DNA of 64,000 bases from Diplonema japonicum (lineage: Eukaryota; Euglenozoa; Diplonemea; Diplonemida; Diplonemidae), in the NCBI GenBank assembly GCA_964019335.1, contig OZ025708.1, positions 186,001-250,000 of the forward strand. Reading direction: 5' to 3'. Under the pieces are notes generated by a model. The model was not told the origin of the DNA. It was given only the letters and a program-made list of their open reading frames with translations, and did not search any database. Positions 19,526 through 31,653 of this stretch are shown piece after piece. The translations under genes and the position numbers were made by a program. Numbering within the stretch: the first letter of the stretch is position 1; every line of letters begins with the position of its first letter.

Positions 19526-22500
19526 TCAAAAAGACTTCATGAATTGACTGAATTCTTCCAGTGTGAGAACATCCTACAGATTTTTTGATTTTTTTTAAAA
19601 AGTTTTCCCCTCCAAAAGAACATACATCCTGGTCTGTGTCATAAGTCATGAATATAGGACGCAGCTTATCAACATCAGGCTCAGCGAGGCCTTCTGCAAG
19701 CTTCTGAAGAGTGAGCCCAGGGGGATCGCCCTCAGCGTAACAATCGAAGAACTCCTTGATCTCATTCGAACTCACAGAATACTGCACAGGGGCTCGCGAG
19801 GTCCTTCGTTTGATAGACGGCAGTGTCGAAGGGGGCACAGGACGGTGCGCTGCTGCATGTAACACTTCATGCCTGCGGCAGTGCGGGAAGGCGAACTGAA
19901 GGAATTCAGCAAAGGTGATCCTGGAAGGATCCTGCCCTACCTTGAAGACGTCCCTCGCAAGGAGCTTCCTCTTGAGCTTTTCAAGAACACGTTCGTCTTG
20001 TGTGCTATGCGATGTGAGCCTAGAGAGTCGCTGCCTCGCTTGCTTCTCATAAGCATCGACTTCTGCTACAGAAATAACCCCATCACCATTGAGGTCAATA
20101 ACATCAAATAGCCCTGCCACTGCTTCCACCCTCTCTGGTGTGATCTCCCTCCCCAGCCTGTTCCATTCAAGGTGCGACGCGATCTGCCGTGCCACATGCG
20201 AGGGCACAGATGTGGACGACACTTTCACATGCTCCATCTCAGAGCGTGCCTGGACCAGAGCCAGCAGGCACCTTCCTGCGATGATCGTTAGTTGCCTGTT
20301 GCCCGAAACGTCTATTTCCTCGACCCCAGGGTGGTCCTGTAGTGTCTCGCAAAGGAGCCTCAAGTCGCTGTTGTCCAGCCCGTTGTCGCGGACGTTGATG
20401 GACCGCAGGGACTTGTTCATCCTCACGATGTCGAGGAAGGGCTTCATGCTGGCGATGTAGTTGCACGAGAGGTCTAGTTCCTTCATCGTGTATGAGCCGT
20501 CCGTGTCGCAGACCGTCTTCACGAACATCGAGTTCGGCTTCATCTTGCACCGCCTGCACTCAGACAAGTAGATGTCCTTGACAGACATGTTGAGCTTCTT
20601 GTATTCCGCCTCGCGTTCTGCGTACTCCTCGCTCTCCAACCTCCACGACGTGTTGGCAAGCTCTGGTGCATCGTCGTACTCATCCCACCCTGGAGGGAAC
20701 GCACCGCCTGTGCTCTCTGCTACGCTGTCTTGCGATGTTGCGGCTTCCCCTTTCTGCACCGACTTTCTCTGCCCTCCTCCGTACGAAGTGATGATGAACG
20801 GGGAGTAACTACTTGCACCGACACCTGCTGGCTCTTTGCTTTGTTCCTGCGTCTCCTGCGTCTGCACGCCTGCATAGATTTGTGCTGCGGGCCTTTGTGC
20901 GTTGCTTTGCAGGTTTCTATTGTGCTGTTCTAGCAGTGTGGACCTTCGCGTCTCGGCAGCCATCTTGTCCCGTTCCACGCGTTGCAGAAGCCTGGCTTCC
21001 CGTGATGCGATCTCAAGAGCCATTCTCTCCCTCTCCTTTGCCCTTTCTTCCATCTCCATGGAATTGATCTCGCACCCCCCGGTGTCCTCCTTGTTGCTGT
21101 CGAAGGTCTCGAGCTTCCTGCGCAGCAGAGCCAACATCTTGTCGCGGGCTAACTTCTTTTCGGCTTCTAGTTTCGCTTCGTACTCTTGGCGTTGGGTGCG
21201 CTGCCGTTGCTCTTCAAGTCTTTCCTCACGCGCCAGGCGTGTTTCTACCCCAAGGCTGGAATTTTGGGTGCCCTTTGCATCGCGTTGTGCCCTTTGCTTC
21301 ATGAGGCGTTCTGTTGATTGCTTTTGGCGGGAGCGCACCACGGAGAGTTCTTGTGCCCTGAAACGCTCCTGCCGTTGTTTTTCTCGTTCCAGTCGCCTCC
21401 GCTGATTTTCCTCCCTGGCCTGCTCTGCTACTGTCTGTCGCATTTTCAAGAACTCCATCACTCGTTTGTTTCTATTCTTGATGAACAGCATGAGCCGTTT
21501 CCGTTCCGTGTCCTCCTTTGTCGCCCGCAATGCCATGCGCAGCTCGAGTTCCCTGCGCCACTCTGCTTGCTTGTCGGCAAGCTCGCGAAGCCGCTGCAGC
21601 CGTTCTCGTTCCGCCTTCAGGTTCTGCAGCTTTTGATTCCTCAACCACTCTTTCCAGCTCAGATCGCGTTCAAGCTGTTGTTTTTCCAGTTGGTCGAGAC
21701 GCTTGGCCCGCTCGCTGGCTCGGTGCTCCTTGTCGCGGGCAAGGTCTTCCATGTACATCTCCCACGCTTTGTCGCCTTTCTGCTTTGACAGCATCACATG
21801 CCGTTTGGCAGTTGGCATCTGATTGTAAGTAGGCAGCCCGTCCCACGCTGATTGGTACTCATCGATGCTGCCTCCGAAGCGCATTCCACGGCTGAAACCG
21901 CCGCCGCCTTTCTTCGAAAAGCTGCCGCCCACGTCGTACTCACCACCTCTGCTCTCGCGGCGTGCTTTGCTGTTCCGTCGTGCCGCCGACTCGAATCTCA
22001 GCTTTTTTTCTTCCTCCTCTTCCACTGTTATGCGTTCCTTTCCCGCCGCGATGACCTCCTTGTGGTTCTGCGCTTTGTACAATCTTCTCTGCTCCTCCTC
22101 CTGAACCCTCCGGTATTTCTCGTAGCGGTTTTGCTTCTCCTTTCGCAAATCGAGCTCCTGCTGTCTGCGCGCCCTCATGGTCTCGGCTTCTTGTTGCATC
22201 TCCTTGTCCGCCACGTCGCTGGAGTCGATGACACTTTTGATCTTTTTCTGGAGTTCCTTGTGCTCTTCTGTCCCTTCAGGGGTCATGCAGAGTGCTCGCT
22301 CAAGGATTCGTCTGCGCGAGGCGGCGTCTTGTTTCCGTTTGTTGTGCAGGCGTTCTACAAAGCGTTCTTCCCGGCGGTGTTCTTTGTCCTCTTCGTCGTC
22401 ATGTATGCGGGTTGCGCGTTTCAGTTTCTTCGCGCGGACCTTGCGGGACCTCTCTAGGACGTGGACTGTGCTTGTCCAACTTGCTGCGCTGAAGTCATCA

Positions 22501-25500
22501 TTCTCCAAGTCTAGCCCATCTTCGTCAGTGTCTTCATCCGAGCTGCTGGCATCGTCGTCCTCATCAGCATCGACCTCCGCGTGCATCTGTTCTGTTCTGT
22601 CAGTCATGGAACGTTCAATTTCTCGCACGGTATGCTCCTCTAGCTCTTCCTCTTCCAGTGCCAGCAGCTCCTCCTCTGCCAGCTGTTGTTCCAACTCCGT
22701 CTTGACCCCTTGGTCGGTTTCCGATCTGCTTTTCTCCGCGAGGTTTTGCATCCTCTGCCGAGCCTTCTTTCGCTTCCTCTCCCCTGCTGCGCGCACCACC
22801 TTCACCGCAGTCTTATCGCTGCCCATCATGCGGGTGATGATATCGCGTCTTCGCTGCTTCCCTTTGATGATATGCCGTGCCACCTCGTCCTGCAGGGTCT
22901 GCACGGGGTCTTGCTGAGCTTCTTCGAAGCGCAGTCTCCTCTCGATATAAGCCCTCTCGCGCATGCGCCCCTCTTTCAAGATCTTCTGGTACACTGCTTT
23001 CTCGTTAGCGATAAGCTCTTTCAGAAATTTTATTTCTTCCTCCACCTGGACCTTGTCCTCTACCACGCTGTGTTCTGCTTCCAGCTCAGCCAGCTCGTCC
23101 TCAAGCCCATTAATAATGCTATCATGAGTTTCTATCACGTGCGTCCGCTCACGTGCCCTCTCGAGCCCTTCTTGTTTCTCCATCTCTTCCACTTTGCGCA
23201 TTCTCTTCACCTGCCGTGCTTTTTTCTTCCCCCTCTTTATCTCTTGTTCGGTGTTTGTGATAGCCGCGTCTAGCTCTTCCTTTTCCTGCTCCGCAGCCCC
23301 TGCGGATGCGCTGTCCTTTACACTCTGTTGGCTGTGTTCACTTTTCTTCCGCCTCCTCGTGTTGCCTGCTGGAGATGTACTGGCTGAGCTGTCCACGTCG
23401 GGGTGCGTGCTGCTTGTTGACATCCCGAGCTGTTCTCCGCTCGACGTACCCTCGCCTTTATGCCCGTATGTGCTGTTCATTCTCCCTTGCTGTCTGGACA
23501 CCGCACGGCTGCTGCGCCTGTTGCCAGTGTTGCCCACTGCCCGACTACTCTTTCTGCTTGCCCGTCTTTCACGAGTGCTTCCCGTTTCTGCAGTACCTAA
23601 CGCATGGTTCTTCTCCACCCCACCTCCGCGTGCCCACTTCTTCTGCTCAGCAGCGTCACTTCCGTCACTGTCGGCCTCGTCTGTTCCTCTGTGGCTCGGT
23701 CTCTGTCTGTCTGAAGCTTCCCTGCTCCCGTGTTTCCTGTCTCCGCCTCGGTCCTTGTCGGCGCTAGTATTCTTACTACGATCCCTGTTCTGAGGCTCAA
23801 CACCGCTCTCTGTATGTTTACCTTTCTCAGCTGGGTCTTTGTTGCGTGTCTCGTTGCCCCTGCCCTCATCTTTGTTCTTGTAACTATCTCTGTCTCTGCG
23901 TCTGTCAGCGCTGTCCATGGTTGTATCCCTTTCTCCGCCACCCCACCCCTGTCCCTCTGTAGCTCTGCCAGTATCGTGCGATAGCTTGCGATCTTTTCTG
24001 GCATGTGCATCAGTGCGCGCGCCACTGTCGCCACCCATGCGGCTATTGACTTCTGCGACGTTCGTGCCGTTCCCACTCACCTTTCGTTTGTCGTAGCCTT
24101 CCCCACCTCGGTGTGTCTTGCTTGTACTTATCTTAGGGGAGACAGATTTTGTTCTGCCGTCACTTGCTGTATTCTGACTACTGCCACGTGTGTCGTAAGT
24201 CCCTTTTGTTCTTCCACCGTCCGTGGCACTGCGGGAGTCCCTATCTGTGTCACCACCGCGGCTACCACCAACATCGCCTTTTTTACTGTCATTGTGTCTA
24301 TCACTCTGGGCCATAGTCTTTCCGTTGTTGTCGCTGTGGTCAGTCTCATGCTGTGTCCTGTCTAAGCTTTTGCTTTCTCTATGTGTGCCACTCCCCTCTC
24401 GGGTGCTGTCTTTTCTGTCGCTGTCTCGGTTACTCCTCTCATTGTCGTTGTTGCAATTTCCTTCTACATGCCTGCTACCTTCGTCGTCGCTGCTGCCTGA
24501 ATGGTTTGGCACGCCGTCCTTGCTTCTTCTGTCGTTGGAGCGCTCCCTGCTAGATCTGTCTTCCATGTTGCTCCCTCTTTCTCCGTCTCGCTCTCTCTTT
24601 GCATTATCACTTGTATCCCTGCTGCTACGTTTGTTCATATTCCCAGCTCTGCTGCTAGTGTCAGCGTCAGCACCCCCGCGTACAGAACGGCTCTGCTCCT
24701 TGCCCGTGCCTCCCCTTCTACCTCCGTCGTCGTCACTGTATGTGTCGTCAGCTCCGCCTGCATCCTTATTTCTGGTTTTGCCGTCCCTATTGCTTCTCTC
24801 CTTTCTTTCCCTATCGCTACTCCTCTTAGATTTGTCCCCTTCGTTCCTTGTGACCCCGTCCTTCTCTTGACTAGCTTTGCTCTTAGTTCCGTCATTCTCA
24901 GGGCCCCTGTCTCTGTCATGCTCCGTTCCACGATTCGGGTCTCCGTCCTTGTCAGTATCTTTGAAACTGCTCCTGGTTTCGCTGTCTCTGTTTACTTCGA
25001 CTCCACCTTTATCTCTCTTACTATTAGCTTTGTCTCTTGATTTTTCTTTGTCCCTGCCCCCATTCCTGTCTGTTCCATCTCTGGCTGTTCCTTCTCTGTC
25101 TTTGTCTATTCCATCCCTGTCTTCGTCAGTTCTATTCCTATCTCTGTCTGTTCCACCCCTGTCTCTGGTTCCACCCCTGTCCCTATCTTTGTTCTTGTCG
25201 TTTCCCCCGATACGTTCGCTGTCCACGCCCCTTTCTTTGTCTCCTTTGTCTCTGTCCCTCTCGTTTCCCCCTGTTTTCCTATCGTCGTACTCACTTCTGT
25301 CTTTGCCCCCCGTTCTATCTCTGTCGCTATACCTTCTGCCCTCTTCCCTGTCTCTATCCCTGTCAGTATCCCCGTTATTACCTTTGACCCCTCTGCTGTT
25401 CCCGTTCTTGGAGTCTCGAGCTCCGTCTTTATCTGTGCCCTTATTTCCTTCGCTCTCCTTGTTCTTGACAGCACTGTCGTACTCTTTCTTGTTGTTATCC

Positions 25501-26852
25501 TTCCCCGACCTGTGCCGCTCCCTGTCCCGCTCATCTCTTCCCTTGTCCTCTTCACCTTTACTAATATCCTGATGACGCGCTCTCTCATGGTTACTTACCT
25601 TTTCAGGTATTCCCATTGCACTGTCCCCGCCTCTAGTTTCCCCGCTGGATGGATCGCCTTCCCGTCTGCTAACATCGGCCCCGTCCTTGTCACCATCTTG
25701 TCTTCCACCGTTATCGTCGTAGTCGCCTCTCTTAACGGCTTGTGGGAGAGCGGCAGTACGCTTCTGCGGGAGTGGGGGTGGCGGCTCTCTCCACCTGCGG
25801 GGCGCGGGTGGGGAGTAGTGTGGCTCTTGGCGGCAGATCTTGATGCAGGCTTCTAAAAGCTCCACGTATTCAGCTACGTCTGTCGTCTCGCACCACACGT
25901 CGGCAAACTGGAACATGGCGTCCGCGAACATGGCTTGGTCCACGTGCTCCTTGCCTTGGGAGTCGGCCTTCCAGTCTTGCCCGATGCACATTTCCATCTC
26001 TTCCTCGTCGCTGTACGGCACAAAGGCGTGGAAGAGCTTCTTGCTGAGCCATGTGTAAATGCTTAGGTCGATAGCAGTGGAGTCGGGTGTGCACTTCGGC
26101 ATGATATTCCACCATGTGTCCAGACACCTGACGATGTGGGTGTTGGTCTTGTTCCGCTTCCGGCGCTGCTGGTTGTCCGCCGAGTACATGTCGAGGTTGC
26201 CTTGCAGGCGGTACGTTTGCTTCAACTCCGACTCGTCGGTCGCCTCACAGATAATGCCGTGCTTTGTGATAGCCCTCTTCAGCCCTTCCTTCACCTTTGT
26301 GTACCTAGCCTCCCTGGCGTCGGGTAGGCCTTGGTTTAGCTTGTTCAACTTTTTTGTGAGCTCTTTCGACTCGTAGTTGATGCGCAGCCGTCTTGTCAGC
26401 TCCTCGTTCTTCGCACGGATAGCCTCCCGTATCCCTTGGAACCTTGAGGTACTGCTGTCGACGGGCTTCCGCTGCAGTACCACCTGCCACACAGACAAGG
26501 TACCACTCTCTCTCCTAGGGACTTCTAGCGGGCTTTCATCTTCGGAAGCTGGTGGCTCTGGAGGTGTATCTGTTATAGCCAACGCTGCTTGTTTTTCTTC
26601 ATTCTCCCTTTCTTTTTCTTTCTCCCTCTCTTTTTCTTTCTCCCTCTCTTTTTCTTTTTCCTCTTTTTCTTTTTCCTTCTCCTTCTGTGCCAAGATCCTT
26701 TTCTGTCTTAATAAGCTGCTTCGCTTTTTCTCTTCTCTCCTTTCTCTGTCTTTTTCCTCTCGTAGTTCCCGTTCCAGCTCTCTCGCTGCCTCTGATGCTT
26801 CGGAAGACCGTCCTGTCAGGGTGGACCCCCCCACAGTGAGGGAGTTGTCCAT
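19526..26852 (-). CDS. Giant Arg/Asp-rich coiled-coil protein with LRR and EF-hands, 2 exons
   Basis: Exon 1 runs 26852-19626 and a 52-base intron (19625-19574, GTATG...GTAG) leads to exon 2, 19573-19526, which completes a perfect EF-hand loop (DTDQDDVLTLEE) before TGA; total 2,424 residues. In order: a Lys/Glu-run helix (residues 30-90); a globular part near 150-370 (VRCLDTWWNIMPKC, FADVWCETTDVAEYVELLEA); an Arg/Asp/Ser-dominated low-complexity region about 370-1130 built from RDRD, DKDR and GGT-like units; a long charged coiled coil about 1150-1950; leucine-rich repeats near 2120-2220 (LDLSCNYIASM, INVRDNGLDN, IDVSGNRQL); an EF-hand (DLNGDGVISVAE) near 2255; and the terminal EF-hand. I infer a calcium-responsive cytoskeletal or flagellar scaffold; no named family recognised. 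Confidence 0.75.
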
Positions 26853-26980
26853 TGCACCCCCCCCGCTTGTGTGCAGTTTATAAAGAAACGAACAAAAAGG
26901 AAAAATATGGATAGAAAAAAAAGATATTAAAAAAGGAGAGAAAGAGCTTAATATAGAAATGTTAATCTAACGCACCAGGG

Positions 26981-28258
26981 CTATCCGAGGACTGCGTCCG
27001 TGAGGTAGTCCTCCAGCTCGATGTGCTCTGTGATGCCGTCGGTGTGGCACACGGGGTGGCCCGCAAGGTGTTTGATCAGGTATTGTTCCATCTTTCTGCC
27101 GTAGTGGCCAAAGTGCGGCTTTTTCGGAAGATACACCAACCCCGACTTGATCATCTGGTAGGTGGAGGAGCACATCCTGCCAGCAACCGCAGTGATGTAC
27201 CACCTAGTGTCGAACACAGTCGGTGCGTTGACCCAATGTGCCGAGCGTGTGCACGACACGAAGGGATCCCTGTCGTACCTGACAAGCCTCTCAGCAACGA
27301 ACCACTCAGGAGGGCCCGGATCCCGTATCCACACCATGTGGCACATCAACTCCCGGTACTGTGTATCGGACGCAGAGCCAGCACCCCCAGTTCCGTTCTT
27401 GCTCAGCCACAGCAACCACTCTCTGCATGCGTAAGTCATGCACCGTGTGGAAGGGGTGGGAATCTGGTGCTGTATCCTTCTGCACGTGGCGAGCCTCTTC
27501 ACCCGTTCCTCCTCGGGACGTGCGGCCCACCCGTGCGAAATGTCAACGCAGGTCTTCCAACACTCGGTGATGTCACCTTCGTGCTGGTGCGGGCGGGTCA
27601 GTTCAACAGGTGGAACGCCACGTTCCTCTTTCCACTTGAGGTACATGTCGACATCCATCTGCGACATGCCCATCCTGTGGATGATGACGTAGGGCGTTGC
27701 TATAGACTCCACGACGCTGAGGGCGGTGTCGAGGACGGTGGCGACACGGTTCCTGTAGTGTGAGGTGAATTCGTTGGTGCGTCGCATGGTGGGGCGGTCG
27801 TTCTCCGTGAAGAGAATCTGCCGTGTACGGACCTCAAGTACGGAGGCAAGGAGGGCGAAGGGGTGCAACCTGTTTTTCGCAGAGCAGATGATGCGGACGT
27901 CTACTTTTGCGGTGCTGAAGATCTCATTTGTCACCGCTGTGTCGTTGCAGGTACACTTGTTGATGTGCACCACGACCTGACGCAGCTTCGGGTGGTACAA
28001 GAATCCAGACGCCACCCATGACTTGTACGTGTTCCGCATAGTGTCGTGTCCCTTGTACGTCGTGATCAGCAATGTATAACCCTCTATGAGCTCCTCTTCT
28101 TCAGGTGGGCCCGCCGACACCATTTCGCATAATTCTGCGGGTCCGGCACTCCCTTCTACCACGCCATATTTTGTGCAGCTCCCGTCCTGCACACCGTTGC
28201 TGTTTTGCACTGCAACTGAAGTTATTGTTAATATTGTTAAGATAGTTCGTGGTAACAT
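26981..28258 (-). CDS. Secretory-pathway protein, possible glycosyltransferase-like
   Basis: A 425-residue intronless protein starting MLPRTILTILTITSVAVQNS, a signal peptide or signal anchor. The body begins YTLLITTYKGHDTMRNTYKS, a strand-loop-helix resembling the first Rossmann unit of GT-A glycosyltransferases (TLxxTTYxR), followed by VVVHINKC and ILFTENDRPT, which may play the DxD role. It is Cys-rich (at least twelve), consistent with a lumenal or extracellular domain. Family membership is not certain and no catalytic residues can be assigned. The start is immediately preceded by a 13-base A-run. Same-strand neighbours are the giant EF-hand protein and LUC7. Confidence 0.45.
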   Translation of the reverse strand: MLPRTILTILTITSVAVQNSNGVQDGSCTKYGVVEGSAGPAELCEMVSAGPPEEEELIEGYTLLITTYKGHDTMRNTYKSWVASGFLYHPKLRQVVVHINKCTCNDTAVTNEIFSTAKVDVRIICSAKNRLHPFALLASVLEVRTRQILFTENDRPTMRRTNEFTSHYRNRVATVLDTALSVVESIATPYVIIHRMGMSQMDVDMYLKWKEERGVPPVELTRPHQHEGDITECWKTCVDISHGWAARPEEERVKRLATCRRIQHQIPTPSTRCMTYACREWLLWLSKNGTGGAGSASDTQYRELMCHMVWIRDPGPPEWFVAERLVRYDRDPFVSCTRSAHWVNAPTVFDTRWYITAVAGRMCSSTYQMIKSGLVYLPKKPHFGHYGRKMEQYLIKHLAGHPVCHTDGITEHIELEDYLTDAVLG

Positions 28259-28492
28259 TTTTTTTTTTTTCTCTTTTTTCCCTCGTGTGTAAAAAGAAGG
28301 GAAAGAGTGTACTGGTGGAGATTCGGGACAAACTCTTTATTTTAAACTGAAAAAACGAGAGCCATTCCCACACTGTTTTTTTTTTTTTTTTTTTTTTTTC
28401 TTTTTCTTTTTTCTTTTTTGGAAAATGGAAATAAAATTAAAGTGAGAAAGGGGAAAATGACACCTCCCCCCCCACTCCCCCCCGGCCCCCAT

Positions 28493-29520
28493 TTAATATC
28501 TGTAACGGTCGTAATCTTTGCTGCTTTGAGCTTCCCTCTTTTGATCTCTCCTGTGAGGTTTTTTTTTTTTTTTTTTCCCTTGAATTTTACATACCTTGCT
28601 TCTCTGTCAGCGTCCTCGTCCTTGGCACTACCGGTTTCTTTCTTCTCGTTGGCCATCTGCTTCTCTCGGAACCTACAAAGAATTACAAAAAAAAGGGGGG
28701 GGAGTTGCATACTGCTTCCTCAACTCTCTTCTTCTTTCCTGTGTTTCCCTCAGCTCCTTCAACTTATTACGGATCTGTTCGTAACCCAAATGCTGCTTAC
28801 CAACTAAATGGCGGGCATCTGCCTGTTCGTCACCCACACCAATGAGGACACCACAGATATCGCAAACACCAAGGACTTTTCCAGTCTTTTGAAGGAAAAA
28901 AAAAAAGAAAATTACATTATTTTTTTTTACCCCCTCCCCTCCTGCAATACCTCCAGAGTTCTTTTGTTCTCTATTTCGCGGGTCTTTCTCTTCACTTCTT
29001 GCTGGAGGGACTCGATCTTCATCATCATTGCTTTCGCTTCTTCAAAGCGACCCTCGTCGTTCAAATTGTCCATCTCTTCTGTATTCTTTTCGATTTCAGT
29101 CTCCAAGACTGCCTTCTGCTGTACCATCTCCGGGTCAGGAGGCGGGAGGTGGTTGAGATCGGCCTGTGACTTCTCCTTCCTCTTGGAAATCCTAAGTTCG
29201 ATGCCACGCACAATGTCCTCCAGGAACACCTGGAAGTCGTCCTCGTACCTGTAGCTTGCCCGCTCTCCGTCTGAAAGCTTCTCCCACATCTCCCTCATCA
29301 TGTCGGAGTGGTTCAAATTGCACTGCCCTAGATCAGACTTTGTGTTGGTAAACAGCATGTAAGGGCAGAAACCCGACAAATAGTACTTGCAGTAATCGTC
29401 ATCGCTGAAGTGGTTCCTCCGCCTCCTCCTCTCCGACAGCGGTTTGTTCCTATCCTTCCCCATCAGCTCGTCCATCATCGCCCTGGCCACCTTGCGCGCT
29501 CCTGCTCCTCCTCCGCCCAT
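28493..29520 (-). CDS. LUC7: LUC7-family U1 snRNP protein, 4 exons
   Basis: Exons 29520-28951, 28885-28713, 28672-28595 and 28550-28493 (introns 65, 40 and 44 bases) give 292 residues. The N-terminal helix KVARAMMDELMGKDRN is followed by the first CCCH zinc finger, VCKYYLSGFCP-like (CKYYLSGFCPYMLFTNTKSD then CNLNH), a coiled coil, the second zinc finger (VCDICGVLI ... GKQHLGYEQIR), and a short Arg/Asp/Tyr-rich tail ending DYDRYRY. LUC7 is a U1 snRNP component that stabilises 5' splice-site recognition, matching a genome with conventional introns. The tail is far shorter than animal RS domains. Two of the three introns contain an A-run of 9-16 bases. The start is the Met just after an A-rich leader. 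Confidence 0.92.
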
Positions 29521-29695
29521 TTCTCTTTTTTTTTTTTCTCTTATTCCCCCCCTTTCTTTTTTTTGAGACTCTGCACTGCACACGTGGATAATAATACTAA
29601 ACAGTGGGAAAAGGATAATAATATAGGGGTGGTGTTATGAAACCCCACCAGAAGAAAATGAGAAGGGAAAAAAGGAGGGACACTGAATGGACTTT

Positions 29696-31342
29696 TTATG
29701 TAGTTGCAGCTGGCCCATCGCCCTCCGCTGTTGTGCAGACGTGGCTTTCAGGAGGAAAAAGTGAGTTTTTCAGTCCGTGGAGCTGTGCTTTGACGGCAGC
29801 ATGGTGTGTGAAGCAGCAGCTATCCATGACTGCCGCATGCATCCTCTGAAGGGTGGCTGGGAGATCCTTCGGGTGCGTCACGATGTCGTCAGGGAGAGTA
29901 ATGAGCTTTTCGGCGATATGATGAAGATCAAGATTATTTGCCAACGCGATGCGACGGAGCTTCGGAGCAGTAGGAGTGAAGACGGGGTACAGGGGCGGGA
30001 GGTCCAAAAGGTGCTGGAGCAACCCGACTGCAAACGAAGGGCATCGGGGCTCAGGCGCTTCCGAAAGCACCCGCGAGACCTCAGCACAGTGCTGCAGGAC
30101 GGACAAAGCAGGCCCCGGGAGAGCCATGCTCTGCCCTTGCGGTACAGGCGATGACGGCCGGAATAGCGCCACTCCCGTCGTCACGTTTTGATAGAAATTG
30201 AAGTGGTAGCGGTTGACGCCTTGCTCGAGGACGAACTCCACAGAGTAACTAGGCAGCAGCATTGTCACAGGCCGTCCCTCGGCATCCGAAAGTCCTGTAT
30301 AGAACGGGATAGCAAAGGGAAGGTCAATGTAGCCGCCCCATTGCCTCATGAACAAGGAGGTTCTGATGTCACTGTTCTCAGCATTCATGTGAAGCTTTGC
30401 CTTCACAGTGCATCCCGCCGTCAGCAGCTCGGTAGCCCCTAGCTTCAACGTATTCTTGTTAAGAATAATGCATAGCAACCGTGCACAGAGGGTGTCAACT
30501 TGCAGGCTGCTGTCGACCCTTCCACCTGACCCGATGCAGAAGTTCGGGATCCCCCACTGCTTGCCTGCTAATGTCACAGTGGCCTGTTTTCGCCTGTCGG
30601 GGTTCAGGCCCAGCTGCTTCGCGATGCTGTGTGCGGCATTGGGGATGTGGTCTAAAATGAAGTTGTCTGGGAGATGGAGATCCTGTCCGTTCACCGAGTG
30701 TTCTTCCCCCCTCTCCAAAGTCGATGTGAAGCCCATGTCGGGTCGTCCGCTGCCTTCACGTCCGGAGCATAGCATCGTGGCAGACAGTCCTGGACCTTCA
30801 CCGGTTACTGCAGCCCTTTCGATCTCTTGTGCATAGCGGGCAGCATCCACGTCACCCGCCAACAGTTGCCCAAAGTATCTGCACACGACCCTCGCGGGTT
30901 CTAAAGGCACCGCAGACAGGAACCCTGAAAGTGAGCCAACGCGTGAGAAATGCACACACAGTTCGGGCTTCAGTCGGAAGATTCCAGTGTTTCGTTCAGC
31001 ACTGGCAGTCGTACAAGGCGCTGTTCCTTTCACGTCGGATTCCGTCAGGACGAAGTTGCCCTGTGCAGCGCACCTGTGCACGACGCTCCGAAGCCACTCA
31101 GGGGCAGCGTCCCAGCTTTTAGCGACTTCGTTCTTTCTTTCTGAAGTCAGTTGTTCAAAGTTCTCTTTGAATGCCGGGTATCTTGCAAGCACGCTGCATA
31201 ATGGAGATCCCAACACAGTCTCGAACACACCATTGCTGCTGGGCCGCTTCTCAATGTCGCGGTAGGCAGACGACCCACGTCGGGACAACTGTGGGGTCGG
31301 CACAGAGCCATCAAAGTATTTAAGTTTCTTCAGCGACGTCAT
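29696..31342 (-). CDS. Conserved-looking 548-residue protein, unrecognised
   Basis: An intronless frame starting MTSLKKLKYFDGSVPTPQLS and ending EGDGPAATT. The composition is that of a folded globular protein without signal peptide, transmembrane segments or repeats. A basic Ser-rich N-terminal 35 residues precedes the body. Features include a Gly-rich IGSGGRVDSS and a run of beta-rich segments (YIDLPFAIPFYTG, VEFVLEQGVNRYHFNFYQ) that could form a barrel or sandwich. No catalytic motif is recognised. The frame continues upstream through an A-run (31370-31400 on the plus strand is T) which I treat as leader. It is the last gene of the minus-strand array. Confidence 0.6.
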   Translation of the reverse strand: MTSLKKLKYFDGSVPTPQLSRRGSSAYRDIEKRPSSNGVFETVLGSPLCSVLARYPAFKENFEQLTSERKNEVAKSWDAAPEWLRSVVHRCAAQGNFVLTESDVKGTAPCTTASAERNTGIFRLKPELCVHFSRVGSLSGFLSAVPLEPARVVCRYFGQLLAGDVDAARYAQEIERAAVTGEGPGLSATMLCSGREGSGRPDMGFTSTLERGEEHSVNGQDLHLPDNFILDHIPNAAHSIAKQLGLNPDRRKQATVTLAGKQWGIPNFCIGSGGRVDSSLQVDTLCARLLCIILNKNTLKLGATELLTAGCTVKAKLHMNAENSDIRTSLFMRQWGGYIDLPFAIPFYTGLSDAEGRPVTMLLPSYSVEFVLEQGVNRYHFNFYQNVTTGVALFRPSSPVPQGQSMALPGPALSVLQHCAEVSRVLSEAPEPRCPSFAVGLLQHLLDLPPLYPVFTPTAPKLRRIALANNLDLHHIAEKLITLPDDIVTHPKDLPATLQRMHAAVMDSCCFTHHAAVKAQLHGLKNSLFPPESHVCTTAEGDGPAATT

Positions 31343-31364
31343 ACCTTTCTTAATTTCTTTATTT

Positions 31365-31401
<37 letters not shown>

Positions 31402-31653
31402 TGAAAAAAATACAAATATAAAAAACCTTATTAAGCAATTGACAGGAAGGGACAGAATAAGGGGGGATAGCTAAACCTAAAAAAAGGCACAGCAGTGAAG
31501 CCAAAGCCTCTCAACAGAAGCACCTACTGAAATCGGAATTTGGTGGAACAGCAGAACAGCAGAACCAGAACGAGAGAACGAGGTGGGTGGGGGATTTCTT
31601 CTTTTTTTCTCACACCCAAAAGGGGTGCCTACTCACACCTAGTACAGGAGGTG

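Noticed and set aside
22177-25572. Several Ser/Leu-rich plus-strand frames opposite the giant gene
   Set aside because: They mirror the Arg/Asp/Glu-rich codons of the real minus-strand gene.
28101-28373. Minus-strand frame upstream of the secretory-type protein
   Set aside because: Mostly leader and A-run translation overlapping the real start.
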